From Alkalimonas collagenimarina (lineage in GTDB: Bacteria > Pseudomonadota > Gammaproteobacteria > Enterobacterales > Alteromonadaceae), in NCBI RefSeq assembly GCF_030717845.1, contig NZ_JAUZVZ010000014.1:1-64000 (forward strand): a stretch of 64,000 nt of DNA. Reading direction: 5' to 3'. The notes beneath the pieces were generated by a model. The model was not told the origin of the DNA, did no database searches, and worked only from the letters and a program-made list of their open reading frames with translations. Numbering within the stretch: position 1 is the stretch's first letter; each line of letters opens with the position of its first letter. The position numbers and the translations under genes are program-made. Positions 34,736-43,295 of this stretch are shown here, piece after piece.

Positions 34736-36136
34736 ATGACTGCTTTACAAGTGGTGTGGTTACGATCTGATTTACGTTGTTATGATAATGCTGCTTTGTT
34801 TGAGGCGATGCAGCAAGGTCCTACCATAGCGCTTTTCATCGCGACCCCAAAGAGCTGGCAACAACACGATATGGCACCGGTAAAGCAACAGTTGATCCGT
34901 GGTCGTATTGAGCAGATGACTCAAGAGCTTACAACCATTGGCGTGCCATTACTTGCTGTTGAAGGTTCCGATTACGATAGTGTTCTAACGGTATTTACTC
35001 AGCTGTTATCGTTCAATATTGCTGCTGTGCATTGCGAAGTCGAATACGAGCAGCGGGAGCAACAGCGTGATGCCAAGGTGCAACAACTGCTTGGTGAGCA
35101 TGGGGTGAAGTGGTGTCGTTACGACAGGCTCTGTGGCTTTGCACCAGGCAGTATATGCACCGGCGATGGCGGTATGTACAAGGTTTTTACGCCGTTTAAA
35201 CGCAATTGGTTGCAGCGCTACTATCAACAGGGGATGACGGTCCTTGCCAAGCCAAAAGCACAGGCTGAGTTGATTTTACCATCGCTTGACTTACCGGTAA
35301 TGCAACCCGCTGCCGAATTATCAAGCGACTGGCCAGTTGCCGAAGCGACGGTGTTAGAGCGAATGCGTGATTTCTGCCAGCACAAAGTACGGCATTACAA
35401 AGCGGAGCGTGACTTTCCTGCCATTGATGCGACGTCAATGATTTCTCCTTACCTTGCCATAGGGCTGTTATCAGTACGTCAATGCATTAAACGGCTTGAA
35501 CTTGAAGCAGCCGGGCAGTTACAACAAGCTGATTCTGGTGCTGCGACCTGGCTATCTGAGCTGATTTGGCGCGATTTTTATAAACATGTGTTGGTTGCAT
35601 GGCCTGATTTAATTAAACACCAACCTTTTCAGCCATACACATCGGCCATTCGCTGGTCGAGCGATGAAGCGCTTTTTTCGGCCTGGTGTGAAGGACGTAC
35701 CGGTTACCCTTTGGTGGATGCAGCCATGCGGCAACTTAACCAAACAGGCTGGATGCATAATCGCCTTCGCATGGTGGTGGCCAGCTTTTTAGTGAAAGAT
35801 CTGCATCTGGATTGGCGCTGGGGGGAGCGCTATTTTATGTCCCGTCTGATAGATGGCGACTTCGCCGCCAACAATGGTGGCTGGCAGTGGGCGGCTTCTA
35901 CCGGCACCGATGCAGTACCTTATTTTCGAATTTTTAATCCAGTCACCCAAAGCAAACGATTTGATCCTGACGGTGATTTTATTCGTAAATTTGTGCCTGA
36001 ATTGGCTAATGTCCCGGCTAAGCAGATCCACTGGCCTCATCCGGTTGCAGCAGGTTGTCATTACCCAGCCGCGATTGTTGATCACGCTATTGCTCGTCAA
36101 CGTACTTTGGAGCTCTATCAGGATGCAAAATCATAA
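34736..36136 (+). CDS. phrB: Deoxyribodipyrimidine photolyase (class I CPD photolyase)
   Basis: This 466-residue light-driven enzyme splits cyclobutane pyrimidine dimers. The N-terminal antenna domain starts VVWLRSDLRCYDNAAL; the FAD-binding C-terminal half has WLSELIWRDFYKHVL, GRTGYPLVDAAMRQLNQTGWMHNRLRM, and NNGGWQWAASTGTDAVPYFRIFNPVTQ, typical of class I photolyases. The ATG at 34736 is chosen because the frame upstream overlaps the previous gene and lacks homology. It heads a five-gene run on one strand. Confidence 0.95.
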   Translation: MTALQVVWLRSDLRCYDNAALFEAMQQGPTIALFIATPKSWQQHDMAPVKQQLIRGRIEQMTQELTTIGVPLLAVEGSDYDSVLTVFTQLLSFNIAAVHCEVEYEQREQQRDAKVQQLLGEHGVKWCRYDRLCGFAPGSICTGDGGMYKVFTPFKRNWLQRYYQQGMTVLAKPKAQAELILPSLDLPVMQPAAELSSDWPVAEATVLERMRDFCQHKVRHYKAERDFPAIDATSMISPYLAIGLLSVRQCIKRLELEAAGQLQQADSGAATWLSELIWRDFYKHVLVAWPDLIKHQPFQPYTSAIRWSSDEALFSAWCEGRTGYPLVDAAMRQLNQTGWMHNRLRMVVASFLVKDLHLDWRWGERYFMSRLIDGDFAANNGGWQWAASTGTDAVPYFRIFNPVTQSKRFDPDGDFIRKFVPELANVPAKQIHWPHPVAAGCHYPAAIVDHAIARQRTLELYQDAKS

Positions 36137-36137
36137 G

Positions 36138-36578
36138 ATGGATCAATCGATGCCACCCTTGTTGCAGTTTCTGCAGTTTTACAACGGTTTGTCCAACAAC
36201 AACCTGTCTGTTATTCATGAGCTTTATCATCCCGATGTGGTCTTTGTTGACCCGGTACATAAAATCGAAGGAAGTGCCGCGCTTGAACAGTATTTATCGC
36301 ATGCTTATGCCAGACTGAGTCATTGCCATTTTACTGCTAAAACACATTGTCAACAGGGCGACTGTGGATTTATCAGTTGGCAGATGGAGTTTTCGCATCA
36401 GGCGATTGGTAAGGGTAAGCACATAAAAATAGATGGCTGTACTGAGCTTGCCTGGCACGCGGATGGGCGAATTGTATTTCATCGGGATTATTATGATTTG
36501 ACGGACTTGGTCTACCAGCACTTACCGGTGCTGGGGTGGGCTACAGCCCAGGTCAAAAGACGGATGGCAAACGCATGA
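36138..36578 (+). CDS. NTF2-like (SnoaL-type) protein
   Basis: This is an about 146-residue NTF2-fold protein with FYNGLSNNNLSVIHELYHPDVVFVDPVHKIEG at the N-terminus and WHADGRIVFHRDYYDL near the C-terminus. This family includes small cyclases, isomerases and non-enzymatic binding proteins, so function is open. The start is either the ATG at 36138, immediately after the phrB stop, or one at 36123 that overlaps it. The same companion is seen in photolyase-lipid clusters of marine bacteria. Confidence 0.8.
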   Translation: MDQSMPPLLQFLQFYNGLSNNNLSVIHELYHPDVVFVDPVHKIEGSAALEQYLSHAYARLSHCHFTAKTHCQQGDCGFISWQMEFSHQAIGKGKHIKIDGCTELAWHADGRIVFHRDYYDLTDLVYQHLPVLGWATAQVKRRMANA

Positions 36579-36600
36579 TGTATTTAGTGAAGGGAAAGGT

Positions 36601-37863
36601 ATGAAAATAGCCGTAATCGGTGGTGGAATTTCTGGCATGATGTCGTTGTATTTGTTGCAACGTCAGCACGAAGTGACTTTGTTTGAAGCTAATGATTATT
36701 TGGGGGGGCACACCGCCACGGTCGATGTGGAGGTGTCAGGCCAGCACTATGCAATTGACACCGGTTTTATCGTCTTTAATAACTGGACCTATCCATTATT
36801 TAACCGCTTTTTGGCCGAGCTTGCGGTTCCATTTCAACCTACTGAAATGAGCTTTTCGGTCAAAAACGAGCAGACAGGGCTTGAATACAATGGCAACAGC
36901 TTGCGGACCTTATTTGCTCAAAAAAGGAACCTGTTTAAACCGTCATTCTGGAAAATGTTGCTCGATATTGTTCGGTTTAATAAGGTAGCGAAGCAATTAC
37001 TGGCTCAAGATCATGCAGATTTGGATTTAACAGTCGGTGATTTTTTAAACCAATACCGCTTCGGGGATGCCATTCGTGAACAGTATCTGCTTCCCATGGG
37101 CGCTGCCATTTGGTCGGCTGGCTTGAGCGATATGCCATCGTTTCCACTTCGTTTCTTTTTGCGTTTCTTTGATAACCACGGTTTGCTGAGTGTGAACCAT
37201 CGGCCTCAATGGTCAGTTATTTGTGGTGGTTCACGCGAGTATGTTCGCCGCTTGCAGCAGAGAATACCTGAAGATTCTGTCCAGCTGAGCCGGGCTGTCA
37301 GCTCTGTGACCCGGCATGATGATCATGTCATTGTTACGCTGTCTGATGGCCAGAAGCAGCAGTTTGATCGTGTGGTTTTTGCTTGTCATAGTGATCAAGC
37401 GCTGGCGATGCTTGCTGATCCAACCGCTGCCGAGCAGGCAGTGCTTGGTGGTATTGCTTACCAGAATAATGAGGTAGTGCTGCACACGGATAGTCGCTTA
37501 TTGCCAGTACGCCCTATTGCTTGGGCGGCCTGGAACTATAACCTGACGTCCAGCACTGCTGAAAAAGCAACCTTAACTTACAACATGAATATTTTGCAGC
37601 AGTTAACCTCAGACACCACTTTTTGTGTCACACTTAACAATACGTCAGCTATTTCTAAAGATAAAATTTTGCGCAAATTTCAGTACGCTCATCCGGTGTT
37701 TAATCGTTACACCATGCAGGCTCAACAGCGCCGGGCCGAAATCAATGGGCAGAGCAATAGTTACTTTTGTGGTGCCTACTGGTACAACGGCTTTCACGAG
37801 GATGGTGTGCGAAGTGCCGTTGATGTTGCAGCAATGCTTGGAGTTGACTTTGCAGACGCTTGA
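36601..37863 (+). CDS. FAD-dependent amine-oxidase-like oxidoreductase
   Basis: This 420-residue flavoprotein has an N-terminal dinucleotide fold (IAVIGGGISGMMSLYLL, then TLFEANDYLGGHTATV) typical of the amine oxidase/phytoene desaturase group. It sits between the NTF2-like gene and DUF1365, its usual partners together with a Cfa-like enzyme. In Rhodobacter, genes of this kind in the RpoE-ChrR singlet-oxygen regulon are linked to furan fatty-acid synthesis; I infer a related lipid desaturase or oxidase role here. The 3' end overlaps the next gene by 41 bp. Confidence 0.85.
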   Translation: MKIAVIGGGISGMMSLYLLQRQHEVTLFEANDYLGGHTATVDVEVSGQHYAIDTGFIVFNNWTYPLFNRFLAELAVPFQPTEMSFSVKNEQTGLEYNGNSLRTLFAQKRNLFKPSFWKMLLDIVRFNKVAKQLLAQDHADLDLTVGDFLNQYRFGDAIREQYLLPMGAAIWSAGLSDMPSFPLRFFLRFFDNHGLLSVNHRPQWSVICGGSREYVRRLQQRIPEDSVQLSRAVSSVTRHDDHVIVTLSDGQKQQFDRVVFACHSDQALAMLADPTAAEQAVLGGIAYQNNEVVLHTDSRLLPVRPIAWAAWNYNLTSSTAEKATLTYNMNILQQLTSDTTFCVTLNNTSAISKDKILRKFQYAHPVFNRYTMQAQQRRAEINGQSNSYFCGAYWYNGFHEDGVRSAVDVAAMLGVDFADA

Positions 37864-38602
37864 TTTTACCGATCATGCCTTGTATCGAGGCCAGCTTGGT
37901 CATCAGCGTTTTCGGCCCAAGCCTCATGGCTTTGGGTACCCTCTGCATTATTTCTGGCTAAATGCGAATACGCTGACAAAGCTAGACGATACAAAATTTA
38001 TGGCTTACGAGCGTTTTTCTGCTTTTAGTTATCGCAGACGCGACTACTTGAAAGGTGACGCTAACTTGCAGACCGCCGTGCAAGCTAAACTTCAGGAGCT
38101 AGGGGCTAAAGAGCCTGTTAGTTATGTATTTGTACTGACACCTATGGCCAATTGGGGCTATTACTTTAGCCCTATTACCTTGTACTATGGTTACGATCAT
38201 TTGCAGCAACTACGTTATGTTTTGGCTGAGGTGAGTAATACACCGTGGAATGAGCGTCATTATTATTTGCATACTATCAAGCCTGATAGCGCCACTTATC
38301 AACACGATAAGGCCTTTCATGTGTCGCCTTTTAACCCTCTTGATATGCAATACCATTGGCAGCTGCCGCCGCCTGATGAGCAGTTGCATTGTCAGATCAC
38401 TAATTACCGGCAACAGCAGCCGGTGTTTTCTGCTTGGATGAAGCTCACAAAGCAGCCACTTACTACGGCAAATTTAAAACAGATATTGATCCGGGCCCCC
38501 TGGCCCAACGTACTGGTTATGATACGAATTTACTGGCATGCGTTGAAGCTGTGGGCGAAAGGAAACCCGGTATATGCGCATTCGAAAAAAGGACCCTCTT
38601 GA
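37823..38602 (+). CDS. DUF1365 domain protein
   Basis: This 259-residue protein has the DUF1365 signatures HALYRGQLGHQRFRPKPHGFGYPLHYFWLN, SAFSYRRRDYL, NWGYYFSPITLYYGYD and SNTPWNERHYY. The ATG at 37823 is the best start: it gives the family N-terminus and overlaps the previous gene, and other frames upstream are unsupported. It is probably a cytoplasmic partner of the flavoprotein and Cfa-like enzyme in lipid modification. The TGATG overlap couples it to the next gene. Confidence 0.86.
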   Translation: MLQQCLELTLQTLDFTDHALYRGQLGHQRFRPKPHGFGYPLHYFWLNANTLTKLDDTKFMAYERFSAFSYRRRDYLKGDANLQTAVQAKLQELGAKEPVSYVFVLTPMANWGYYFSPITLYYGYDHLQQLRYVLAEVSNTPWNERHYYLHTIKPDSATYQHDKAFHVSPFNPLDMQYHWQLPPPDEQLHCQITNYRQQQPVFSAWMKLTKQPLTTANLKQILIRAPWPNVLVMIRIYWHALKLWAKGNPVYAHSKKGPS

Positions 38603-39870
38603 TGACTATGTCATTAACTGAAACATCTACCCTAGGCAACCTAAGTTGGTTTGATAAAGTTTGTCGTCGATTTGCGCTGAATTTCATAGCCCGGCTTCAG
38701 CATGGTTGTATTCGTGTGGAAGAAGGCCAGCAGAGCCTGATATTCGGTGATAGTGAGGCTGAGCTTCAAGTCACGATCCATGTCCATGACGCCCAGTTTT
38801 ATCGGAAAATAGTGACTGCAGGATCGGTAGGAGGGGCTGAAGCCTATGTTGCCAATGCATGGAGTTGCGATCATTTGACACAGCTGGTACGTATTTTTGC
38901 CCGAAATTTAACCCTGCTTGATCAAATGGACTCCACCTGGGCACGTGTCAGTCGTCCATGGTTAAAGCTACTCAATTGGCGGAATAGCAACAATAAAGAT
39001 CAGGCTCGTAAGAACATTTCGGCACATTATGATTTAGGCAACGATATGTATCGCTTGTTTTTAGATCAGAGCATGATGTATTCAAGTGCTGTGTATTCAG
39101 CAGAAGCCAGAACACTAGAGTTAGCACAGCAGCATAAGCTGGCTTTGCTGTGCCAGCGTCTGCAGTTATCTGCGGATGATCATCTATTGGAAATTGGGAC
39201 CGGTTGGGGAGGCATGGCTATCTACGCAGCCCGGAACTATGGTTGTAGAGTCACCACCACAACTATATCTCAAGAGCAATACGATTATGCTAAAGAACAG
39301 GTTGAAGCTGCTGGCTTGCAGGACAAGATAACATTACTACTAGAGGACTATCGTGATTTAACCGGCCAATACGATAAGCTGGTATCGATAGAAATGATTG
39401 AGGCGGTAGGTGACGATTATCTGGATCGCTATTTTCAGGTTTGCTCGTCGTTGTTAAAACCTGATGGCATCATGGTATTGCAGGCTATCACCATGGTCGA
39501 TCAGCGCTATAAGCAATATGTCAAAGAAGTGGATTTCATTAAACGTTATATTTTTCCGGGAGGTTGTTTACCTTCTATCCATCGTATGTCAGAAGCCATT
39601 ACCGGTAAAACCGATTTGGTATTGCGGCAATTGCAGGACATCGGTTTAGATTATGCGACCACCTTGCGCGATTGGTGTGAACGTTTTTTAGATCAAAAAG
39701 AGCAGGTCTTGCAGTTGGGCTATGATCGTGAGTTCATCCGGCTGTGGCATTATTACCTGTGTTATTGCGAAGGCGGGTTTTTAGAGCGAGCGACCAGCGC
39801 CGTACATATGGTGTTAACTAAGCCTGATTTTAAAGGCCATTTATCATTAACTGATACGTTGAGAAATTAA
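38602..39870 (+). CDS. Cyclopropane-fatty-acyl-phospholipid synthase family methyltransferase
   Basis: This 422-residue SAM-dependent methyltransferase of the Cfa family has an N-terminal lipid-binding domain (FARLQHGC-like region), RKNISAHYDLGNDMYRLFLD, SAM motif LLEIGTGWGGMAIYAA, and IEMIEAVGDDYLDRYF with the bicarbonate or substrate residues. It would methylate unsaturated acyl chains of membrane phospholipids. As the last gene of the photolyase-led cluster it may be a Cfa paralogue with a special product, rather than the housekeeping cfa. The start overlaps the DUF1365 stop. Confidence 0.9.
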   Translation: MTMSLTETSTLGNLSWFDKVCRRFALNFIARLQHGCIRVEEGQQSLIFGDSEAELQVTIHVHDAQFYRKIVTAGSVGGAEAYVANAWSCDHLTQLVRIFARNLTLLDQMDSTWARVSRPWLKLLNWRNSNNKDQARKNISAHYDLGNDMYRLFLDQSMMYSSAVYSAEARTLELAQQHKLALLCQRLQLSADDHLLEIGTGWGGMAIYAARNYGCRVTTTTISQEQYDYAKEQVEAAGLQDKITLLLEDYRDLTGQYDKLVSIEMIEAVGDDYLDRYFQVCSSLLKPDGIMVLQAITMVDQRYKQYVKEVDFIKRYIFPGGCLPSIHRMSEAITGKTDLVLRQLQDIGLDYATTLRDWCERFLDQKEQVLQLGYDREFIRLWHYYLCYCEGGFLERATSAVHMVLTKPDFKGHLSLTDTLRN

Positions 39871-39968
39871 GCATTTACCTTTTTCTTTACCGTTTTTAAG
39901 GTGTTGAACTGGTGCTAAGTGTTGTTCTTGTGTTATAAGCATAGACCTACGTCAACGAATGGCAGTTT

Positions 39969-42377
39969 ATGGTCCAAGTTAGCATGAGTAAGCCAAGCAG
40001 CGATGAAATTTCAGAGTTAGCTAAACTAAAACAACAGCTTGCAAAGCTTGAAGATGAAAATCATGAACTGCAGATCATCAATCAGCTGGCGGTAGAGCTC
40101 CATCAGCTGAATGACCTCAAAGAAATTACTGATTATGTCGCGAACACCTTGGCGCAAGCGCTAGGCTTCGAAGATTGCGCGATCTACCTCTATGACAGTC
40201 AATTGGATAAGCTCAGACGTTTTTCTGCGGCGGGCTCCCGAAACGTGGCTGATGATCAAGGGTATAGCCAGATCAGTATGCAGCAAGGGATCGTCGGCTA
40301 CTGTGCCAGTAAGCGTCAAACGGTAATGGTGAACGACACGCGTGAGCAACCGCTTTATATACTTGATATCACTTTAAGTTTGTCGGAATTGGCTGTGCCT
40401 GTGGTTGATGAGGGTGAGCTGTTAGCCGTGATTGATTCTGAACATCAGCAAGCCAATTATTTTACAGAGCGTCATCGTACTATTTTAGAGGCCATCGCGC
40501 CGATTTTGGCGGCTAAACTAAGGCGAATGCAAACACTGACTTATTTGGAAGAATCAGTCGATAAGTTAGAGTACGCAGAAAAGCTACAAAAGTCTCTGTA
40601 TGAAATTGCTGCTTTTGCGTATTTTGCCGATGAATTGAATGAGTTTTATACCCATGTGCATCAGATTGTCAGCTCATTGATTTACGCGCCTAATTTTTAT
40701 ATTGCTCTGTATGATATTGAGAAAGAGCACCTGAATTTTCCCTACTTTGTTGATACTCGCGGCGATGAACAGCCTAATACTATCTACCCCATAGAAATTC
40801 TCAATAACAGTTTAACTGGTCTGGTGTTCCGAACGGACCGGCCCTTATTGCTTGATCGTAAAAGCTTGTTAAAAATGTATGAGGAAGGGCAATTAAAAGC
40901 CTATGGCGACCTAGCTGCATGTTGGCTTGGCGTGCCATTCCACTCGGGTGACTCTGTGCATGGTGTCGTGGTAGTGCAGAGCTATATCGAAGACATTCAT
41001 TATGATCAAAGTGATTTAGAGCTATTAACCTTTGTGGCTCAGCATATTTCCAATGCCCTGGAGCGGGTATTTTCAGAACGAAAGCTGCAGCATTTAGCAC
41101 TGCATGATAACTTAACCGGTTTACCTAATCGTGGGCTGTTTTTAGACAGGGTCAATCATGCATTTCAACGAATGCAGCGGTTTCCTGAACAAAAACTGGC
41201 TGTGATGTACCTTGATCTCGATAAATTTAAAGCAGTGAATGATACGCATGGCCATGCTATTGGTGATGCGTTTCTCATTGCTGTAGGTCGATTGCTTAAA
41301 CTGTGCATGCGGCAAAGTGATACCCTGGCAAGGCTGGGAGGCGACGAGTTTGCTATCTTGCTGGAAGATGTGGATAAGATGGCAACCATTGAAGAAGTGG
41401 CTCGTCGTATTCTCAGTTCTTTACAAAAACCGGTGGTTGTTGGGGATTTTGCTATCTTAGCATCCACTAGCATAGGGATTAGCTTCTGTGAGCTGGATAC
41501 ACCTGGCTTGGTGCCTGATGAATTAATACGACGCGCTGACATTGCCATGTATCAAGCGAAAAAAGACGGCCGGGGTATTTATCGTATTTACAACGAGAGT
41601 ATGCAGGCTGACGATTTACCGCAGTGGAATCTGGAACAAGATCTTAAAATAGCACTAGCAGGAGAGCAATTGCTATTAAAGTACCAACCCATCGTCAGTT
41701 TGACGGACCAGTCGATACAAGGGTTTGAAGCACTACTGCGCTGGGAGCATGAAGAGCATGGCAGCATTAGCCCCGATCAGTTTATTCCTATAGCAGAACA
41801 AAGTCGGTTGATTGTTCGTATAGACCACTACGTATTACGACAAGCGATGGCACAAGCGGCTCGCTGGTATTCCATAAATAAACACTGCTATATCAGTGTC
41901 AATGTCTGCAGTATGACGATTTCGGATCCCGACTTTGTCAGTTGGCTGCAAGTCTTGATGCAACAGTATCAGCTGCCCGCATCTTGTGTAGCTTTGGAAA
42001 TCACTGAGCGTGCGCTGATTGAGAATATTGCTCAGGCCAAGAAATGCATTCAACAACTGCGTGCAATTGGCATCCGGGTGTTCCTGGATGATTTTGGTAC
42101 TGGTTACTCCAGTTTAAGCTATTTAAGTGAGTTTAAACTGGACGTGTTGAAAATTGATCGCAGCTTTATCGGTCATATGCAAGATGGCATGACCGATCAT
42201 CCTATTGTGAACACCATTATTGCGTTGGCGAAAACCATGCAGCTGCGAGTGGTGGCAGAAGGCATTGAGACTGAGTTGCAGCAGCAGATCCTGCAACAAC
42301 TCGGCTGTGATTATGGACAGGGTTATCTTTTTGCCCGGCCGCTGATGGCCGAGGAAGCCGAAGCCTGGTTGCGCTAG
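39969..42377 (+). CDS. GAF-GAF-GGDEF-EAL cyclic-di-GMP enzyme
   Basis: This 802-residue cytoplasmic signalling protein begins with a coiled coil (residues about 10-35), followed by two GAF domains (about 40-190 and 215-375), a GGDEF domain (about 390-545) with DNLTGLPNR and intact GGDEF at 457-461, and an EAL domain (about 560-800) with EAL at 587-589, DDFGTGYSSLSYL, LKIDRSFI and VVAEGIE. An RxxD I-site (RQSD) lies five residues before LGGDEF-type loop, so feedback inhibition by c-di-GMP is likely. Both diguanylate cyclase and phosphodiesterase sites look intact, so the net activity is unknown; the GAF domains presumably bind a small ligand. It is a single gene with a weak ribosome site; start could also be the ATG at 39984. 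Confidence 0.95.
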   Translation: MVQVSMSKPSSDEISELAKLKQQLAKLEDENHELQIINQLAVELHQLNDLKEITDYVANTLAQALGFEDCAIYLYDSQLDKLRRFSAAGSRNVADDQGYSQISMQQGIVGYCASKRQTVMVNDTREQPLYILDITLSLSELAVPVVDEGELLAVIDSEHQQANYFTERHRTILEAIAPILAAKLRRMQTLTYLEESVDKLEYAEKLQKSLYEIAAFAYFADELNEFYTHVHQIVSSLIYAPNFYIALYDIEKEHLNFPYFVDTRGDEQPNTIYPIEILNNSLTGLVFRTDRPLLLDRKSLLKMYEEGQLKAYGDLAACWLGVPFHSGDSVHGVVVVQSYIEDIHYDQSDLELLTFVAQHISNALERVFSERKLQHLALHDNLTGLPNRGLFLDRVNHAFQRMQRFPEQKLAVMYLDLDKFKAVNDTHGHAIGDAFLIAVGRLLKLCMRQSDTLARLGGDEFAILLEDVDKMATIEEVARRILSSLQKPVVVGDFAILASTSIGISFCELDTPGLVPDELIRRADIAMYQAKKDGRGIYRIYNESMQADDLPQWNLEQDLKIALAGEQLLLKYQPIVSLTDQSIQGFEALLRWEHEEHGSISPDQFIPIAEQSRLIVRIDHYVLRQAMAQAARWYSINKHCYISVNVCSMTISDPDFVSWLQVLMQQYQLPASCVALEITERALIENIAQAKKCIQQLRAIGIRVFLDDFGTGYSSLSYLSEFKLDVLKIDRSFIGHMQDGMTDHPIVNTIIALAKTMQLRVVAEGIETELQQQILQQLGCDYGQGYLFARPLMAEEAEAWLR

Positions 42378-42381
42378 CGGC

Positions 42382-43209
42382 TTAGATCAAGCGAATGCCA
42401 TCGGCTTCAATACTAATTTTGTTGGCTTTATACAAACTGCCAATGGCTTGTTTAAATGCCTTTTTACTGGCAGCAAATTGTTGATAAATGGCTTCAGGCG
42501 AGCTTTTATCGTGCAGTGGTAGAAAACCGCCAGCTTGCTGCAGCTGAGAGAGGATCTCCGGCTCCAGGGCTTTCATTTTCTCAACCCCGGGCGGGGTTAG
42601 ACTCAAATCGATTTTACCATCCGGCCGTTGCTGTAAAATATAGGCGCGCATAGATTGGCCGGGGTACAAGGTTTTAAAGACTTGATCCTTAAATATGAGC
42701 CCCCAATGCTGTTGATTAATAATGGCTTTATAACCTAAATCAGTGCGACCGGCGATGATCACATCTACCGCTTGTTTTGCTTGATACGCTGGCTCCGATT
42801 TATGCACGTATTTATCCAGTTTACTGGAGGCGATAATACGGTTGCTGTTATCAACCATACAATAGACCAAATAGCGCTTGCCTTCTTGCATCGGGATTTG
42901 CTGTTCGCTGTAGGGAACTAATAAGTCTTTGCTTAATCCCCAATCCAAAAATGCACCGACCCGATTGACGGCGACAACACGTAACGACGCAATATGACCA
43001 ACCATAATGTTGGGCTTTTCTGTGGTTGCAATCAGTTGATCTTCGGAGTCCAAATACAGGAACACATCAAGCTCCATGCCGATTTCAGCGATATCTGGTG
43101 CATAGCGCTTAGGCAGTAGAATCTCCCCCCATTCCATACCATCCAGAAAGTAGCCAAAGTCGACTTTTTTCTTGATAGTAAGCCGGTTCATTTTTCCTAA
43201 TGCGAGCAT
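42382..43209 (-). CDS. CvfB-like S1-domain RNA-binding protein
   Basis: This 275-residue protein has repeated OB-fold/S1-like regions and a C-terminal winged-helix: MNRLTIKKKVDFGYFLDG, VNRVGAFLDWGLSKDLLVP, and DRTDLGYKAIINQQHWGLIF belong to the CvfB family, which binds RNA and affects virulence factor expression in Gram-positive bacteria. The role in gammaproteobacteria is not known. A second ATG at 43191 is possible, but family members usually begin with a residue run like MLALGKMNRL, so 43209 is preferred. Confidence 0.88.
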   Translation of the reverse strand: MLALGKMNRLTIKKKVDFGYFLDGMEWGEILLPKRYAPDIAEIGMELDVFLYLDSEDQLIATTEKPNIMVGHIASLRVVAVNRVGAFLDWGLSKDLLVPYSEQQIPMQEGKRYLVYCMVDNSNRIIASSKLDKYVHKSEPAYQAKQAVDVIIAGRTDLGYKAIINQQHWGLIFKDQVFKTLYPGQSMRAYILQQRPDGKIDLSLTPPGVEKMKALEPEILSQLQQAGGFLPLHDKSSPEAIYQQFAASKKAFKQAIGSLYKANKISIEADGIRLI

Positions 43210-43295
43210 GATAGCGATCCTGTGTCGTTCGAATTTATGATGGAGCCAAAAGTCTATTGAAGTTACTTAGACATTGAATTGTTTAACGATTCTGT

